A stretch of DNA of 64,000 bases from Solen grandis (lineage: Eukaryota; Mollusca; Bivalvia; Adapedonta; Solenidae), in contig CM037778.1 of the NCBI GenBank assembly GCA_021229015.1, positions 13,793,294-13,857,293 on the forward strand, read 5' to 3'. Positions 11,200 to 22,900 of this stretch are shown here, in pieces. Both the position numbers and the translations under genes were made by a program. Numbering within the stretch: the first letter of the stretch is position 1; the number at the start of each line of letters is the position of its first letter. The notes under the pieces were generated by a model. That model made no database searches. It had not been told where the DNA came from and was given only the letters and a program-made list of their open reading frames with translations.

Positions 11200-12068
11200 A
11201 CGGGCAAAAGAATTGCCCCAACTGAATTTGGCGTTATTTTCCTCATACTTATTGAAATTTTAGTGAAATGTAGTCTGTATACATGTACATTGACCGACAA
11301 TCACGGCAAAGAAAAAATCGTGCGCTTCTATTCAGCCTGATGTCCATTTCCGGTGGCTGCTCATGATTTCCACGTGCACCTCTTGTATGTTTACCACGTG
11401 GTGAAATCGATCACATTTTACACAGTTACATGTGCTAGTCGATAGACAATCACAATTTCAGAGATTTTCTGATTAAACATTCGTATTTAAGAATGCCAAG
11501 GCTAAATTCTGAAGAGAGAGCTCGCGTTTTGGCCATGCTCGAATGTGGGTGAACTCAAAAGCAAGTCCCCAGACGTTTTAACGTCTCGCGTTTGACGTTT
11601 CGGCATCTTGTTCGACGTGTTAGAGTAACGGGAACGTTTGCCGATCGGCCATGTTCAGGAAGACCTCGTGTGACGTCTGTAAGACAAGATAATTTCATAC
11701 ATCAACGTCATTTGTGTGACAGGTTTGTGACGGCAGAATCGACGTCGCGTTTAGTAGTCGGTAACCGTGGTCGCCCAATAAGTTGTTATACGGTTAGAAG
11801 ACGACACGAATGAGGGAACGCGGGATTACCTGCCATAGACCCTACCGTGGTTTAGTTCTAACTTTATGCCACCGTCACCAACGTCTGATCTGGGCCCGCA
11901 ACCATCGCGGTCAGCGTTGGCAGAACGTGGTGTTCAGCAACGAGTCACGTTTCAACTTATGGAACGCAGACGGGCGTATCCGTGTGTACAGGCGACGTCA
12001 CGAACGTTACATTGACAATTGCGTTGTCGAGAACATGGAATGGGGCGTTTCTTTTGCCCGTCAGTATA
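11200..12068 (+). mobile_element. Truncated Tc1-like transposon
   Basis: The 5' end, near 11200, has GACGGGCAAAAGAATTGCCC (itself an inverted pair: GGGCAA / TTGCCC) followed by CAACTGAATTTGGCG, the style of a Tc1/mariner terminus. Transposase begins at 11493. The element is cut off near 12068, where an AAGAGGGCC-family element begins. No 3' terminus was found. Confidence 0.75.
11493..12063 (+). pseudogene. Tc1-like transposase, broken and truncated
   Basis: Starts MPRLNSEERARVLAMLECG. The paired helix-turn-helix region includes QVPRRFNVSRLTFRHL and TGTFADRPCSGRPRVTS, the typical GRPR linker. A later part reads RERGITCHRPYRGLVLT and VVFSNESRFNLWNADGR. In active relatives the first catalytic residue is the Asp of a DESRF motif; here it is Asn (SNESRF). 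A TGA stop lies at 11550-11552 and the frame shifts near 11810. The catalytic domain after RYIDNCVVENMEWGVSF is missing. It cannot transpose on its own. Confidence 0.88.
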
Positions 12069-12620
12069 TATTACAAGAGGGCCATGATGGCCCTGAATCG
12101 CTCACCTGATTATAAATGAGCAACATATGTTGGATAATGGGGAAAAAACTGACTGGTTCAGAATTTCCCCACCATCACGAAAATTTAAATAACATGGGGG
12201 GAAAAAACTGACTGGTCCAGAACTTCGCCACCATCTCGTGTAAAAATATTAGATAGGGGGGAAAAAACTGACTGGTCAAGAAATTCCCCACCATCACGAA
12301 CAATCTAAATGACAGGGGGGAAAAAACTGACTGGTCAAGAATTTCCCCACCATCTCGCACAATATATTGGATAGGGGGGAAAAAACTGACTGGTCCAGAA
12401 TTTCCCCACAATCACACGCAATATATAAGATAGGGGGGAAAAAACTGACTAGTCCAGAATTTCCCCACCTCTAAAACCTTAAAAATAGAGGGGGGGAAAA
12501 AACTGACTGGGTGGGGAAAAACCTGACTAGTCAGTTTCTTCCCCGGGGAAAAACTTGACTAGTCAGTTTCTTCCCCGGGGAAAAAACTGACTGGGGGGAA
12601 AATCTGGGCTGTTACACCGG
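12069..12620 (+). repeat. AAGAGGGCC-family 5' end plus ~59-bp palindromic minisatellite
   Basis: The first 60 bases are the family 5' end (ACAAGAGGGCCATGATGGCC ... TTATAAATGAGCAACATATG). Seven units of about 59 bases follow, with AAAAAACTGACTGG at 12143, 12202, 12262, 12321, 12380, 12439 and 12497. After that come shorter pieces forming the palindrome GGGGAAAAACTTGACT / AGTCAGTTTCTTCCCC. Units carry GGGGGGAAAAAA on one side and TTTCCCCACCATC on the other, so each can fold back. Not coding. Confidence 0.8.
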
Positions 12621-14060
12621 TATATACATATGTAGTGGCCTACGTGACTTTCTGCAGGAGATGCCGTGCGTCGTTAAGCAATTTAATGCACATGTGAAAA
12701 ATATGTATTCGAACAAATTAAATCGGTATTGAAGTAAACACTGGGCTACATAAATTCCTATAAGTTTATTTGATGTGTTTGATAAAAAATTTCATGATTA
12801 GCAAGTCTGAAAATTAACAATTTAAATCTGACCTAATTATGCATAATCAAACTCCGATTTCGTCCAAGATGTTGCTTCCTTTGAATAACTTATTTTCCGG
12901 GACCTTTTTCCTCTGCAGTGTTCACTCGCGTGCTCTTATTTAAAACATTGAAAGAGGTGATCTTAACTTACTCATATACCTACATTATAGTTCTAATGTG
13001 TATTTTTTTATTTCCTACTTTATTTAACCCCCCTTTCTCTCTCTCTCTCTCCACATATGCAAACGTCATAATTCGCACAGAACATATTTCGTTTTCTTCC
13101 CTCCCTCTCTTTCAGTTTGAATAAGCAAAATAATATCAGGAGGTCTTGGATTCGAAACCCAACCGGGGAACATTTCTCCGGTTATAGCGTCAAGATGTAT
13201 AAAATTTGTACTAGATTTGCCCTTGTCTTGCACTCGGCAAATTGGGGTTGCTGTGGGAACTCGGAGAACTCAGTACTGGTTCTAAGCAGGAACTTCTCTC
13301 CCGTGTATCGGTCGGTGCTTTTCCCCTGACATGTAAAATAACCAATGTGTCTTTTCACGAAATGAGCTAGGGTATCGCACCCGGACTCACTTGTATCCAA
13401 CCACTGTCTTTTCCGATGCTTTTTATTTTTTCAGCAAAAAAAAAACAAAGAAAAAAGAAAAGGAAAAAAACCAAAAAAAACAGGACCCCTATAATAGAAG
13501 ATTAACATACTGCCTTTGAGAATAGAGGCATACGGTTTTAGTCAAATTACCGATCTCTCCTTGTCCGTAAAAACAAATTCACTACATGATAAAAGTTAAA
13601 TGACGAAAAATCTATAAATTCCATATTATTAAATGTATAGTTCGCTTAAAATATATCTGATTTTTTTTTTCTCATGTATGTACATTTATGCATGAATGTG
13701 TAAATTTAACCTACATAATTGTATTTCACCAGACGCGTGTCATACCTTCTTATCAGCGGGCACAGCATGTGTTAATTTTAACCGGATATGTCACCTTTAT
13801 GTAATGCCGATACCGATATATCGTCACTCACCCCCCACCCCCAATCCCACCCCAAGGTGAGGGAGGGACAATCAACCTTTACACAACATGAATGTTATAA
13901 CCGTACTAATTAACGTGACAGAAAACATGAAAGATGGTCGCAGGCCTATTGTGAGAACATTATCACAGAAAGAACCAGGGTGTTATGTACGTAGTGTCAC
14001 TGGGTAACTTAGTCAAAAACTGTTCCTCTATTATAATAAATATTATACAATAATTCACAA
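12621..14060. other. Non-coding, with possible SINE remnant
   Basis: No gene recognised. At 13137-13160 GGTCTTGGATTCGAAACCC resembles a tRNA B box, and the next 250 bases could be the body of an old SINE, but no A box was found. A pyrimidine run (13028-13052), an A-rich run (13434-13480) and a C-rich run (13831-13855) are also present. Confidence 0.35.
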
Positions 14061-14069
14061 GTAACTTAG

Positions 14070-14652
14070 AACAAGAGCCATGTTGACATGGCCATCCAAC
14101 GCCGAAAGCTTGCTCTTGATGTGTTGGAGAGTAAAATATTTCATTTTTTAAAGAAAATTTCTGGTAATGAAGACTGATGTTTAAAGTGTTTATAGATATG
14201 AAACCCAACTGAAGACCTATGAATTCCTCTATTTTGAGGTCTACAGGTAAAATGTCAAGGTCACTGTGATAAAAATTAAGCCTGAAAAATAACAAAAATG
14301 CAATAACCAAAACATTACGAAAGGTAGAGTTATCATTCTTGTGCACTGCACTCTTCCTCATTGAGATCTATTCACCTATGAAGTTTCAAGTTGATATCTC
14401 AAATACTTTTTGAGTTTTGCTCCAGACAAAAATTAAGCCTGACAAATAACAAAGGGTAATAACTCAAAAATTATGAAAGGTAGAGTTATCATTCTTGCAC
14501 ACTGCACTCCTCCCCAGTAAAATCTATCTACCTATGAAGTTTCAAGTTGATACCTCAAATACTTTTCGAGTTATGCTCCAGACAAAAATGTCGGACGGAC
14601 GGACGGACGGAGTCTATTACTGTATCCCCGCTGCCTTTCGGCAGGGGATAAT
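14070..14652 (+). mobile_element. Short modular element, same family as 2107-3458
   Basis: Begins ACAAGAGCCATGTTGACATG and ends GGACGGACGGACGGACGG plus a hairpin (TATCCCCGCTGCC / GGCAGGGGATA). It holds two monomers with TGCACTGCACTC and GAGTTWTGCTCCAGACAAAA. Start and end match the longer element at 2107-3458, which differs mainly in monomer number. Confidence 0.65.
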
Positions 14653-15120
14653 AACTATGTGTATATACATACATACACTATAGAGCACTTAAGTAATATA
14701 AACTGTACCGACTAAATTAATACCGTCTGACTAAAAGCTCTGCCACCTACGCGTTATAGAGTATATATTCACAATATTGTGATTGTACATAATGAAGTGT
14801 GACCCTTAATACAGAAAACTCAAAATTCTTCATCCTACCATGGAGTGTCCGGAAGACAACGGAGGAATCTACTAGACAACAACAACATCACTACAAGTTT
14901 CTTCCATTAATTAATTTGATTCATATTGTTTATTCCTTTTAATGTATATCATTATTACTTTATTATTCTAAAATTAAATTGTCATCATAGAAATATTATA
15001 TTCCTAAGAGGAAGACATTCTATATATCAGTATATTTCCATAGCGAATATTGTTGATGATGATATTAATAATAAAAAAATCTCTCTCTCTTTCGAGGGGG
15101 TGGGGTTCTTTACAAATTAA

Positions 15121-15220
15121 NNNNNNNNNNNNNNNNNNNNNNNNNNNNNNNNNNNNNNNNNNNNNNNNNNNNNNNNNNNNNNNNNNNNNNNNNNNNNNNN
15201 NNNNNNNNNNNNNNNNNNNN
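15121..15220. other. Assembly gap (100 N)
   Basis: Exactly 100 N, a conventional placeholder of unknown true length. It lies at the edge of a tandem-repeat element, a common cause of breaks. Confidence 0.99.
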
Positions 15221-16215
15221 GGTCGGTTGGTCGGTCGGTCGGTCCAGCGGTCCGTTGCGTTATTGGAATTCAATACAACTTCATGCAATGATCAAGCACA
15301 TGGAGAGGAAGTGCAGTGCACAAGAACCATAACTCCATCTTGACTTATTACAGAGTTATTGCCCTTTGTTACTTTTCCTTGTTCGGAGCATAACTTGAAA
15401 AGTACAAGTTGGATTTCAAAACAATTTCATACAATGGTCAACCACAATATGAGGAAGTGCAGTGCACAAGAACCATAACTCTATCTAGAGTAATTACAGA
15501 GTTATTGCCCTTTGTATTTTTTTTTACCTTGTCCGGAGTATAACTTGTAACCTTGTCCGGAGTATAAGTTGTAAAGTACTGATTGGATTTCAAAAAAAAT
15601 TCATACAATGGTCAAGCACAATGAGAGGAAGTGCAGTGCACAAGAACCATAACTCTATCTAGAGTAATTACAGAGTTATTTCCCTTTGTTACTTTTCCTT
15701 GTCCAAGCTATAACTTTGAAAACTACTGGTTGGAATTCAAAACAATTTCATACAATGGTCAACCACAATAAGAGGAAGTGCAGTGCACAAGAACCATAAC
15801 TCTATCTATAGGAATTACAGAGTTATTGCCCTTTGTTTTTTTCCTTGTCCAGAGTATAACTTTAAACTACTGTTGATTTCAAAACAATTCATACAATGGT
15901 CAACACAATATGAGGAAGTGCAGTGCACAAGAACCATATAACTCTAGTCTGTAGGGTAATTACAAGAGTATATTACCCTTATTGTATACTTTTCCTTGTT
16001 CCATAGCATAACTTGAAAAGAACTGGTTGGAATTCAAAACAATTTCATACAATTGTCAACCACAATAAGAGGAAGTGCAGTGCACAAGAACCATAACTCT
16101 ATCTATTGTAATTACAGAGTTATTGCCCTTTGTTACTTTTCCTTGTCCGGAGCTTAACTTTAAAACTACTGGTTGGAATTCAAAACAATTTCATACAATG
16201 GTCAAGCACAACCTG
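15221..16215 (-). repeat. ~147-bp monomer array, reverse orientation
   Basis: The gap is followed by GGTCGGTCGGTCGGTCC, the reverse complement of the GGAC tract, and then six monomers. GTGCAGTGCACAAGAACC recurs at 15311, 15457, 15631, 15779, 15919 and 16075. Each monomer has TTACAGAGTTATTGCCCTTT and CTTGTCCGGAGCATAACTT. These are reverse complements of motifs in the 2107-3458 monomers, so the same monomer type is present in the opposite orientation. One unit is longer through a short internal repeat near 15530-15580. Confidence 0.7.
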
Positions 16216-17202
16216 TGTAACATGGCCAAAAATCTGGAAAAAAAACTAATGTAAAAATGTCTTTTTCATACTCTTCTTCTTAATCCTAATAATTTCATCA
16301 TTTCTAAAGCAGTATTGCGGGGGTATTAATCACATTTAGTGATAGTTCTAGTTTCATTTATTAAACTTATTTTTTCAATCATGCAAACTGTTTTAAGTTA
16401 AATTATACAAGTCAATGCTAAATAACTGTTGGACTTTAAATTACAACACTGCCTAAACTCAAAGGGTAAAAGTTATTAAAGACTCCGGTTAATCTCCCGC
16501 GATGTTATCACATTACAAAATAAATCGTCTGCAAAGACTGTACCATCCAGTATAACAGGAGATAGAGGGTCAAAAGGATAATCACACAATAGACAAAATG
16601 GAGATTAACATACTTCAAAAATATAATTTACTGAGCGGAATCGATTATTTATCTTCCCAATTACTCATTTACTGTCATGATAATTATTATAGTTGATTGT
16701 GAGATGCTTTAGAAAAAAATCATCCTGCCATTTACCCACACATATATGCATCTAATCTGTGACTCATCTTTGCCACATGTATAAATCAGACACACAAAAA
16801 AAATGCCAAGAATTGATTTTTAGTGAATATGTTTTAATATAGATGATTTCTACATGTAATAGTAAATTTTCAATTTCAATTTTTTGGAATGAAATTGAAG
16901 ATGATATACTGTTACATATGATTTCATTAAATGTTCACATATTTATCATTGTACTGTATAATAATCATTACAAAAAGTTGTTTGGGCGTTAAAACAGTTG
17001 GATTTATAACATATTTGTCGGACTGACAAATTTTCTTTTCCCCATACCTACAAAATATCAGGTTCTGTCAGACCAAATGACTGACACTTTCAACTTTCAC
17101 GATGTCTGATATGTGGTTCAGCTGATTATTTGCTTTCAAAATATTAAGTGTGCTTTTCATTTGACTTGTTTGTTCATTATATTCTTTTATTTATTATTTC
17201 AG
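16216..17202. other. Non-coding, nothing recognised
   Basis: AT-rich sequence with no repeat family or gene recognised. Confidence 0.4.
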
Positions 17203-17278
17203 TGCAAGTTCAAATGACATAGTTATAACAAATGCTGCTGACCATGAAGCTTTGTTACAAGCCAGTCGTTTTGGGGAG
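17203..17278 (+). CDS. Candidate internal exon, unknown gene
   Basis: A pyrimidine-rich TTTATTATTTCAG acceptor precedes 17203 and a GTGTGT donor follows 17278. The 76 bases give one split codon plus 25 codons, including NDIVITNAADHEALLQAS then RFGE. The LLQASRFGE end faintly resembles the start of an ankyrin repeat; this is only an impression. It could belong to a gene whose other exons were not recognised. A link to the 20.7 kb exon works in phase 0 only if that exon is read in its other open frame. Confidence 0.35.
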
Positions 17279-19150
17279 GTGTGTATTTCACGGTTCCATG
17301 TTTTAGGTATAACAAGAATTGTCTTAAAAAAAACTTTAGGTTTTGAAAGTAATGATTTTTCATAAAACAAGAGAACCAATATGATCAGTTACACTACTCT
17401 CAGACAAATTTTTTTTTCATATACCTTAAGAATACGAAATATTCCATTCCATAGACATTTTAATAAGGAAATGGGCTGCATGTAAAATCTAAGTGATGCA
17501 ATGCCAGCTCATTGATCTAAGAACATTCTGTCTGGGCTTAGGCACGTGCATACAATTGGAAGATTAAAAATTTAAAAAGCTATAAAAATTGTCGCCTAAC
17601 CAGGGTAAGACACAGGATAATTATTTTCACAATTAGACACAGCAAAATCGATTGTAAGCAGATTGGTCTAGAAGGATGTTACAAAAATAATATCTATAGG
17701 CCTACGTTCGCAGTCAGGACTTACTGTAGATCTAGAAGTTTTGTCACTTTGCTTTCAAATATTTCTTAAACAAACTGCCCTACTGACAGTGAAACAGGCC
17801 AACAAGTATTAATCAAGATTGAGAAGCTAAGTCTTTTTGAGGCAAGCTAGAACTCTGTTTACAAATTTCTCCAGATAGTAAAGCCAAATTAATTAATAAG
17901 TCCCGAATATAATAGTCCTGAATATTAATAATGAATTAATAAGTCCTTTTTCCTGGAATATAATACTGAATATTAATTAAGTTGATTATAAGTTGTTAAA
18001 ATCTGATATTAATAGCCTGGAATATTTAAGTCCTGGATATATATTCCGGAATATATATTAATATTTATTGTAATTTTAATTGAATTTTTATTGTGTGTTG
18101 CATACTGTATCTCCGTTTTGTTGTTTATTCAGACAGTTGTAAAAACTGACATTTATCAAATGCAGCATCTGAAATATGCCTTGCTGCTTGTTACTAGAGA
18201 GACTTGTGGTTGCAGGGCCAGGTATCGTTCCGCTGACAATTTCGGAGATATTGAAGGGGTGTCATAATCTATTGTAATAAATTGGATCAAGACAAAATTA
18301 TATGAAGGCATGGTGATACATGTAAAACATTGTTGGAATAACATAATTTATTTTTAAATAAACATAACATTTTAACATTTGATTATACATCATAGACATT
18401 GCATAACATCACAGGTGACATATGTTGTTATATATAATGAATAGGAAAAATCTGGCAATAAATGATTCACTCTTGTTTGTTTTTTGATGTGTTCATCTAA
18501 ATCTACTGCAATTATTATTAGTTTTCAGCTCATACAGAAATCCTTGATTGCGATTCTAATGGCAAAAAGAGAAATAAGGAAACAATAGAAATTTAATTTG
18601 TTTCTACAAAAGACATTTGAAATACAATTGTTAAAGAGACAAATTATTTATTTTTTCTGTATGTATTAACATATATTTTACCCTTTTCAGTTATTCAATT
18701 ATTTTCAAAACAGACAGAAGTACCTTCGTTAAATTTGTAAATTTATGTTGTTTTTTTTTTTTTTTTTTTTTTACTTTACTTTTAACTCCTAGCAGACAAT
18801 ATAAACAAATACATGGCTTTTTACAAGAATGTATGTACAAGTATTTTTATTTTTTGTTTGTTTTTTTATTTTCATTTTTGTTTAAACACATGTTTCATAC
18901 AATCATTTATTGCTTTACAATACAAGGTAGCATATATATAACATGTATGGAAAAAGAAAGGGCATGTTCCAGGTTACTGGTAACCCTTCTTTGTTTTTGG
19001 TAACTAGTTGTAACCCCTGGTTACCTGAGATTATGTAACTAGAAGTCAGCATTGAGATGCATATCAATTCAGGACAGATTTTGTTAGGAGTCAGCCTCAA
19101 ATAGACAAATGCACAATAACACATGAGGAAAGTCATAGAAATATAATGTG
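17279..19150. other. Non-coding, nothing recognised
   Basis: AT-rich, with short repeats of TCCTGGAATAT-like motifs around 17900-18060 and a T run at 18750-18771. No gene was recognised. Confidence 0.4.
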
Positions 19151-19735
19151 TGCATGCTGCTTGATTTGCACAGATGATTGCATACAAGAGAAAAGCCCCA
19201 CAAGTGTTAGATATAGTCAGAAGTTAATGTTCACCCGGCACATGTGAGTGCATACAGGGGAAATCAGCCATGGCTTGCACATGAGAATACATTCTGGAGA
19301 TAAGCCATACAAGTGTACTGAGTGTGATTATACATGTAGTGTAAAGTCAGCATTTATATCCCACATAGGCATACATACAGGAAAAAGGCCATGCAAGTGA
19401 ACTGTGTGTGTTAAACATATGATAATACACACTGGAGAAAAGCCACACAAGTGTACTTTCTATGAAACTACATTTAGTGACAAATCAGATTTAGTAAACA
19501 CATGCAAATCCATACAGGAGATTTAGTAAAACACATGTGAATTCCTACAGGAGAAAAGCCATACAAGTGTCCTGAATGTTATACACGTAGCAAGAAGGTA
19601 TATTTGGTTAAACACATGTGAATACACACAGGAGAAAAGCCATACAAGTGTACTTTTTGTGAATCTGCATTTAGTGACTGATCAGATTTAGGAAAACATA
19701 TGTGATTTCATACAAGAAAAAAGTATGGTGGCATA
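19150..19735 (+). pseudogene. Degenerate C2H2 zinc-finger array
   Basis: Plus-strand frames show C2H2 fingers and TGEKP-type linkers. One finger is intact: GDKPYKCTECDYTCSVKSAF then ISHIGIH, with Cys-x2-Cys and His-x3-His. Others are broken by stops where His-x3-His or the linker should continue (for example HTGEKPYKCTFCESAFSD followed by a stop). About six linker remnants are visible. No open reading frame spans them. It is the remains of a poly-zinc-finger DNA-binding gene, with no sign of expression. Confidence 0.8.
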
Positions 19736-19771
19736 AAGGGGACATGGAAGATATTTTTTATACTACTCGCG

Positions 19772-19932
19772 CACATAATAGCTATTATATGCGCACGTAG
19801 TAGTTATTATGTGTGCTCGTATTAGCTGTTACGTGCACAAGTAATGCCTACTACGTGCGCACGTAGTAGCTATTATGTGCGCACGTAATAACTACTATGT
19901 GCGCACGTAATAACTACTATGTGCGCACGTAA
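19772..19932. promoter_or_regulatory. 22-bp palindromic tandem array (GTGCGCAC)
   Basis: GTGCGCACGTAATAACTACT-type units repeat every 22 bases (GTGCGCAC at 19855, 19877, 19899, 19921), with more diverged units upstream. Each core ACGTGCGCACGT is a palindrome, and the linker TAGTAGCTATTA is close to self-complementary. The array ends about 10 bases before a CCAAT motif and 25 before a TATA box. It could be a cluster of sites for a dimeric factor; which factor is not known. Confidence 0.6.
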
Positions 19933-19940
19933 TAGCTGAA

Positions 19941-19963
19941 CCAATGAAACGCTGATATATAAA
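19941..19963 (+). promoter_or_regulatory. CCAAT and TATA box
   Basis: CCAAT at 19941-19945 and TATATAAA at 19956-19963. A start about 25-30 bases downstream would fall near 19988. The first exon would then end at a donor-like GTAATT at 20019. The only short upstream frame there is closed by the ATG-TGA at 19994, so exon 1 is probably untranslated. Confidence 0.5.
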
Positions 19964-19987
19964 CCCGTCATTTAACTATATGAGACA

Positions 19988-22900
19988 GACATAGATGTGA
20001 TGCAGACCAACAAAGAAGGTAATTATATTAATTGCTGATTGTCGTTTAATTGCTCACAACATTATATGTAAAAATAATATGCTTGAATCTTGATCTTAGT
20101 ACTGTGTTTTGATGCGATTTAGAGTGCCATTTTGTTCTGTAGAAGGAATAACCGTCTTTTTAATTTGTAAAGACTATTTGATTGCATCAAAGACATATGT
20201 ATTATACAGAACAATGTACATTACCTTTGTTGACAACAAAAATAACCACATGCAACACCATGGCATGCATTATTCATGAAATTACGAACATACATTTTAT
20301 CAACTTTCAATTTCCTTTGAAATGGGTCAACCCAATTATTTATGTAGGGGAGGTATGGTTTGAATACACAGTATGGCAGTTACACATGATTATTTTAAGA
20401 GTGCAAATTCCAGGGCTATAGTACCCTACAGAGGTTAGCTGAAAACAGGTTTCTGTGATTTTGTGAGCTTTCGTTTTCTTTGTGTGTAAGCTTCATTTTG
20501 AATTTTCTGCTTCAATGACAGATCTAGAAAAAGTGTACTGTATTGTAGATTTACCAACAGTTTCAGGTCAGTAACGTAATAAGCAATGCAAGTGTCTTTT
20601 CAAAGAAGAAAAGTGAAACTTAACTGCATGAAAAGCTCAATATTTTGATATTACATACAGTATGATTACTAAACATGATTTTCAGGGTGAACAACAATGT
20701 CTAATAGAGAGCTGTGCGAATTTCTGGAAAGGGGGATTAGACGTTTATCGATTAGTCAACGAGATGGTACGATAATTATCTTACATTGTCTACTTTTTAG
20801 TGAGATTTATGTGTTTGTTTTTATTTCTTTTCTTTTTTTCACTTCAACCTTTATTACCCCCATATGAATATTTAATATTTCTTTTGTGTAAAACCCAGTA
20901 TTGGGATCTATAGGTATCTACTAAGTATAAAAGTATTAGATTCAGTTTTTATTTAATACCAGGTCTAATCTTACTTCTAAGGCCAGTTAGATTACTGGGA
21001 ATAATTAACAATTGTATATTGTACATTAATGTAGGGAGAGTCATCAGTTTGTTCTAAAATTAAAATTGTCATTGTTGACACAAACTACTGAAAATGTTCT
21101 TACACATCATTTTTTATTTTATTTGTGGCACATATTGTACTGAACTCTTTGAATTATATATATATTTTTTGTTATGGACACATTTACGGTAAGAAAATTT
21201 GATATTGAATGTGTGGTATTAGTGTTTGTGCTACATCATCTAGATATGTACTTCATTACTATAGAGCTCTTTAGTTAGTTGCAAAGGGAAGTCTGTACTC
21301 GGGTTTTCATTCATTTCAGTTTATTATTTCTTTCATACATTTATCAATTTAGATATTTTTGATTTTGGAGTATTGAATGATCAATGTAATGTGCATTTTT
21401 TTTTCAAAAGCATTGATATTTTATTGGATTGCATGTGATGCTTAGGTCACAAATTCACAGATTACCTTGCCAGTTCCAACCTCACAAATGCCCATTTCCA
21501 TAATCAGATACGGATGCACAATGGTTTGACACGGTTTAATATGGAAATGACATGATTTCATACAGAATGACATATGTCTGGGTATGTGCACTGCGGATGA
21601 ACATAAGCTTGCTACAGTATACTGGTAAGCAAGGGTTAGTAGAAAAAAGAACGGTTTGGTATGGAAACTGAGCGAAACAGACCTATAACAACATGCAATT
21701 TGTACATATATATATACACATTAAAAATGCCACCAAGTAAGAGGACATCTCTCAATAGTAAACTGTAAAAGACCTTGAGAAACCTGGCTGATCCCTTCCT
21801 ATCAATAATGCAACATAGTGAGATTGTGCAGTTCCGTGACAAATTTGTAACAAATTGTATCCTTGGCCAGTTTGTGGTGTAACTGTTCTAGTACCTAGTT
21901 CAGTTTCACCATTACCTCGATGACTGCAGGCCTATGACTAAGTACAGAAATGCAGTTTAATAAGGACTTAAACGGATCTGTATGTTTTAATACGGTTTAG
22001 TAAGGATATGCTATGGTTGTTTATCTGTTGTCAAATTTAGTACATGTTTAAAATATTGTCACCGATATACAAGTACTGCTATGTATGACTATGGTTATAA
22101 TACAGAAAGCTATGGACCAATAAAGATTGCCATCAGATTGCATCTGTAGCTAATTCGGCGTCAAATCTGTAAATGTGTGACCTAGGCATGACCTAAAGTA
22201 GGTAGGGATGAAAAACAACAGTTGCAACTAAGGAGCAATTTGCACCTGAGTACACATTTTTTTAGCAACGGAGCATATTAATATTTTAACAGCAATTGGT
22301 CTAGATACTATTAGGTGGTGCAGCCTGAACAGCTACCCAAATCATATTAATGAACCCATATTGACCTATAACTTTTCTTCTGTGTTAATTGTAGATGCTT
22401 GCATAGTAACTCTTGCCTTACTCATGCTTGAACAGAATAACCTTTTTTCCTTTCTTTTTTTTCTTATGTACCAAATTAAAACATTAAAAGGGTTCTCCAA
22501 GTACATGTATTCAGAATGGATTCAGAATGGAGTTTTTAGCAGCAGCATTTAACTAAGAAAATATAAATAAGGAAGTTCATTTAAACATGATAGCATTAAA
22601 AGTTAAGTGCTTTCCTTTAATCTTTATTTCATATTTTAAAAGAAAATAAGTAATTATTGAGGATACCCCTTAATCCTAAATTGAAAAATGAGCAGTCAGT
22701 TGTTATTGTACATGTTTTGCAGATAACACTATTAACAATGTTTTATTATTAACAATGTTTTATTATTAACAGTGTTTAGTCATATAGTGACACACAGCTA
22801 ATCAACTTCTTACAAATGAGACCACAAGCATTAGCATAGAATCATCTACCTGCCTCAAGCCAAATGAAGGGCTTCCTCACATTAAAAAACCAAATGACCT

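Noticed and set aside
12143..12598. CRISPR-like array
   Set aside because: Spacers are not unique, units are tandem without proper spacers, and the genome is eukaryotic.
17900..18060. TCCTGGAATAT-like short repeats as a regulatory array
   Set aside because: Irregular spacing and low complexity; no promoter context.
19855..19932. NRF-1 binding sites in the palindromic array
   Set aside because: The core TGCGCACGT lacks the GCGC-A-TGCGC form; only partial similarity.
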